From Candidatus Odinarchaeota archaeon (GTDB lineage: Archaea > Asgardarchaeota > JAGGXT01), in NCBI GenBank assembly GCA_021162905.1, contig JAGGXT010000356.1, forward strand, positions 1 to 13,768: a stretch of 13,768 bases of DNA, given 5' to 3'. Of this stretch, positions 11,236 to 13,768 are shown in pieces (the first letter of the stretch is position 1; each line of letters begins with the position of its first letter). The translations under genes and the position numbers were made by a program. The notes below the pieces were generated by a model. That model saw only the letters and a program-made list of their open reading frames with translations. It did no database searches and was not told the origin of the DNA.

Positions 11236-13512
11236 TTGCTCTCAGCATTCAATATATCAAAGATAAGAAAAATAGCGTTTGTACTTGTCATAATTTCAAT
11301 AATTATTACCTTTAGCGTTTTACTAGGAATATTAAACGCTAGAAATCAGCCATCAGAGACTATATGGACTACAAGAAACGAACATATAGTCTTCCTGCAA
11401 ACACCAGATTGGGCTATTTTAGGTACAAATACAAATTTCAGCATTGTAGAGAGAGAACTTACCTATGGGATATTACCATTTTCATTTATTAATAAGGAGA
11501 TTGACGTGATTGTGGGAAATTGCTCACAATACCGACTTCCATTGGATCTCATGTCAATATCGAACTTCTTGATCGTTAAAGACAAAATAAGCTTATCCAA
11601 TGAAGCATTAAGGCTATTACGGGGTAATGGCTTCGTCGTAATAAGAAGAAGTTATGATAATTTTGAAGACGCATATATAGATATCCCTAAAGGGATTCCA
11701 AGGTTGATAACTGTAGACTTCATTCTCCACGAGTATCATACTTTCTATCAGTATCTGCTATTCGACCTTGAAATCAGATACTTTATTCCATGGCTGAACA
11801 TATCCCTTAAAACCTTGTTAAATAAATCAATCTCTTTATATATGGAATACAAAAACGTAACGTCAGCTATTTTGAAAGAAGCTCTGCTCCGCAATATTGC
11901 TTATTTTGGAGTTCTTACAAAACTTATGGATCCACATTATAATGTTTCCCTTAATGGATTACCAAATATTGTTCAAATCCTAATTAATGCTGAACTTAAA
12001 TATATTGAACATTGTAGGGACATTATAAATAGCCCATTATTTATCCATTTAGAAGACTATTCTCAGTACAAGCCTCGTGGATACTATACATTCAATGAGA
12101 CTATGAAGCGATATTTCAAGACAATGATGTACATGGGCCGTATGTTTTTCGAGCTAAAGGACCCCTATAACGACACAAGGGCCACAGTTCAAACAATTCA
12201 AGCATCAATCATAACGAAGATGGTATACGAGACAATGATAGGCATAAATGGCCAAGAGATTCCATTTTTTGAAATCTGGAGCAAGATATACAACATAACA
12301 TCGTTCTTTGTAGGTACAGCAGATGATTTAACACCAATTCACTATAATAAAGCCTTAGAAATAATATTTGGAGAGTCTTGGGAAATTCAAGACCTAATGG
12401 ACACTAACAGGATAGAGAGTTTAATTAACTTGCTATTAGAAATGGACCCAGCCAAGATATCCTCTGTGGGCTACAATAAAACGTTTAACGCTGGTATGAG
12501 GCTAATGGGCCGAAGATTTGTAATAGACTCGTACATCTTCCAAAATTTGGTACACTCTGTTGTTAAGTGGAGATTCATGCCAACGGCATTAGACATTTTA
12601 AACGTTTTTGGATACTCTAAAGCGAGATATTTAATGAAAGAATGCGCTACGCAATATCCCGAATATTCTGAAATTGTAGAAAGCCTAAGCAAGCAAATAG
12701 AACAGATGAACGTGACCGAATGGACTAAAAATCTTTACAATGGATGGCTTTATGTACTTAAAGCTCTCCTAAAAGAGGACTACACGGGTTATCCAACATT
12801 TATGCAGACCGACGCATGGAAATATGAAAAAATGAATAGCTTCTTAGGTTCCTGGACAGAGCTAAGACACGATACGATACTATATGCCAAACAGTCATAT
12901 ACATTTGTAATCTCAGAGCCTCCACACTTCCAAGTTCTACATAGAGTTACCTACCCTATTTCGGGATATGTTGAGCCCTTACCTCTTGTTTGGTCAAGAT
13001 TATTAGGACTTATAAACATGACCATCAAAGGATTAGACAGCTTAGGAGTTCTAAGCGAGTATCGTCGCTCCTCGCTTAGCAAACTATATGAGAAGATAGA
13101 CTTTCTTCTAGATGTTTCAATAAAAATTCTGAAAAATGAAAAACTTACAGAATCAGAAATTAGAAGAATATACTACTTCGGAAACGAACTGAAAAGCCTA
13201 GTTAATAGCTTATTCCCAAAAACCCAGCAGCAAGATTTCTTTAAGAGATTTACAAAGTCAATACTTGTTGCGGATGTACACACAGATCCGAATGAAGGAA
13301 ATGTCCTTGAGGAAGCTGTCGGATATGTATTCTGGATTCTAGCAGTTTTTATAAATCAAAATAACGAGCTTGAAATTGCTATAGGCCCTGTCTTCTCATA
13401 TTACGAATTTATCCAGCCTATGAATAATAGATTAACGGATGAGGAATGGGAACAAATGCTTAACACAAATCCACCAGATCTGCCAGAATGGACTCAAACA
13501 TTCATACCTTAA
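11236..13512 (+). CDS. DUF3160 family membrane-anchored surface protein
   Basis: 758 residues from a TTG start. AGGGGGAT at 11224-11231 is four bases upstream, and an in-frame stop at 11221 rules out a longer start in this frame. One signal-anchor helix (about 12-33) is followed by a large external part with many Asn-x-Ser/Thr sites. DUF3160 hallmarks are clear: LHEYHTFYQ (164-172), GSWTELRHDTILYAKQSY (from 538), DVHTDPNEGNVLEEAVG (680-696) and near the end FSYYEFIQP followed by RLTDEEWEQML. The family is mostly alpha-helical, occurs in archaea and thermophilic bacteria, and has no established activity; conserved His/Glu/Asp residues would allow metal binding but I cannot assign a reaction. 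Length is usual for the family as far as I recall. It stands alone between a spacer and a terminator. Confidence 0.92.
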   Translation: MLSAFNISKIRKIAFVLVIISIIITFSVLLGILNARNQPSETIWTTRNEHIVFLQTPDWAILGTNTNFSIVERELTYGILPFSFINKEIDVIVGNCSQYRLPLDLMSISNFLIVKDKISLSNEALRLLRGNGFVVIRRSYDNFEDAYIDIPKGIPRLITVDFILHEYHTFYQYLLFDLEIRYFIPWLNISLKTLLNKSISLYMEYKNVTSAILKEALLRNIAYFGVLTKLMDPHYNVSLNGLPNIVQILINAELKYIEHCRDIINSPLFIHLEDYSQYKPRGYYTFNETMKRYFKTMMYMGRMFFELKDPYNDTRATVQTIQASIITKMVYETMIGINGQEIPFFEIWSKIYNITSFFVGTADDLTPIHYNKALEIIFGESWEIQDLMDTNRIESLINLLLEMDPAKISSVGYNKTFNAGMRLMGRRFVIDSYIFQNLVHSVVKWRFMPTALDILNVFGYSKARYLMKECATQYPEYSEIVESLSKQIEQMNVTEWTKNLYNGWLYVLKALLKEDYTGYPTFMQTDAWKYEKMNSFLGSWTELRHDTILYAKQSYTFVISEPPHFQVLHRVTYPISGYVEPLPLVWSRLLGLINMTIKGLDSLGVLSEYRRSSLSKLYEKIDFLLDVSIKILKNEKLTESEIRRIYYFGNELKSLVNSLFPKTQQQDFFKRFTKSILVADVHTDPNEGNVLEEAVGYVFWILAVFINQNNELEIAIGPVFSYYEFIQPMNNRLTDEEWEQMLNTNPPDLPEWTQTFIP

Positions 13513-13516
13513 AAGT

Positions 13517-13536
13517 TATTATTTTTTTATTTTTGC
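13517..13536 (+). terminator. T-tract terminator of the DUF3160 gene
   Basis: TTATTATTTTTTTATTTTTG, including a run of seven T, starts about five bases after the stop codon. Confidence 0.6.
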
Positions 13537-13582
13537 CTACTTACTTACTATAAATTATCATTCAGAGCTAATTTTTAGAAAT

Positions 13583-13635
13583 ACTTTTTAAGTAAATATC
13601 AACTATCGATTTCTTAGCTTTACTCATACAGGTGG
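13583..13635 (+). promoter_or_regulatory. Promoter and RBS before the last reading frame
   Basis: GAAATA followed by CTTTTTAAG (13585-13593) has the form of an archaeal BRE-TATA pair. GGTGG at 13631-13635 is placed five bases before the ATG at 13641. Both suggest a gene starts here. Confidence 0.45.
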
Positions 13636-13640
13636 TTATT

Positions 13641-13720
13641 ATGGGAGTAAGCAGCTCATTAAAATTAGAAGGGTTGTAACTTTTGTTTTGCTGATACTAA
13701 CTGTTTTTATGAGCATTTAG
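13641..13720 (+). pseudogene. Broken start of a small membrane protein
   Basis: The ATG with a good promoter and RBS gives only MGVSSSLKLEGL before a stop at 13677. Shifting frame around 13664 continues as IRRVVTFVLLILTVFMSI, a typical signal-peptide or membrane-helix core, ending at TAG 13718. A one-base change would fuse the two into an ordinary N-terminus. This suggests a frameshifted remnant, a base-call error, or a short leader ORF. The last 48 bases show nothing further. Confidence 0.35.
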
Positions 13721-13768
13721 AGAGTTCTATATTTTTTCTTTTTCAATAATACATAATAGACTAAGAAA

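Overview
The window reads as archaeal chromosome, low in GC. Ribosome-binding sites of the GAGGTG/GGTGAT type, AT-rich TATA-like boxes, pyrimidine-rich T-tract terminators, TTG as an alternative start, an archaeal-type P-loop ATPase with a winged-helix tail and several large signal-peptide or membrane-anchored surface proteins all point that way. I cannot name the lineage from sequence alone. No rRNA, complete tRNA, CRISPR array or insertion sequence was seen.

Layout. (1) 87-755 (+): a polytopic membrane protein with a C-terminal zinc ribbon. (2) 1020-3764 (-): a large secreted protein with FG-GAP/VCBS-like repeats and one C-terminal membrane anchor. It is convergent with gene 1 and divergent from the next operon across a 342-bp promoter region. 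(3) 4107-8262 (+): a two-gene operon overlapping by 17 bp. It encodes a radical SAM/SPASM enzyme with an N-terminal PqqD/RRE-like domain, then a 916-residue signal-peptide/membrane protein (DUF2207-like layout). The second protein ends in a repeated Cys-His-Ser-Ala tail. (4) 8360-8410: three contiguous 17-bp palindromic repeats at the start of an archaeal ATPase gene (8412-9539). An SplB-like radical SAM gene (9579-10454) follows. (5) 10455-11235: an intergenic-looking stretch with a hidden 20-codon gene (10592-10654) that has its own TATA box, strong RBS and T-tract terminator. It also holds minus-strand remnants of a small membrane protein. (6) 11236-13512 (+): a DUF3160 surface protein. (7) 13583-13720: a promoter, RBS and broken start of another small membrane protein at the window edge.

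Most interesting system: the maturase/tail pair in (3). A SPASM enzyme with an apparent peptide-binding domain is translationally linked to a membrane protein whose cytoplasmic end looks like a core-peptide repeat. This is the layout of a RiPP-type modification system, but with a large membrane-anchored protein as the presumed substrate instead of a short precursor peptide. The chemistry and the role of the product are unknown; the pairing is an inference from sequence and context.
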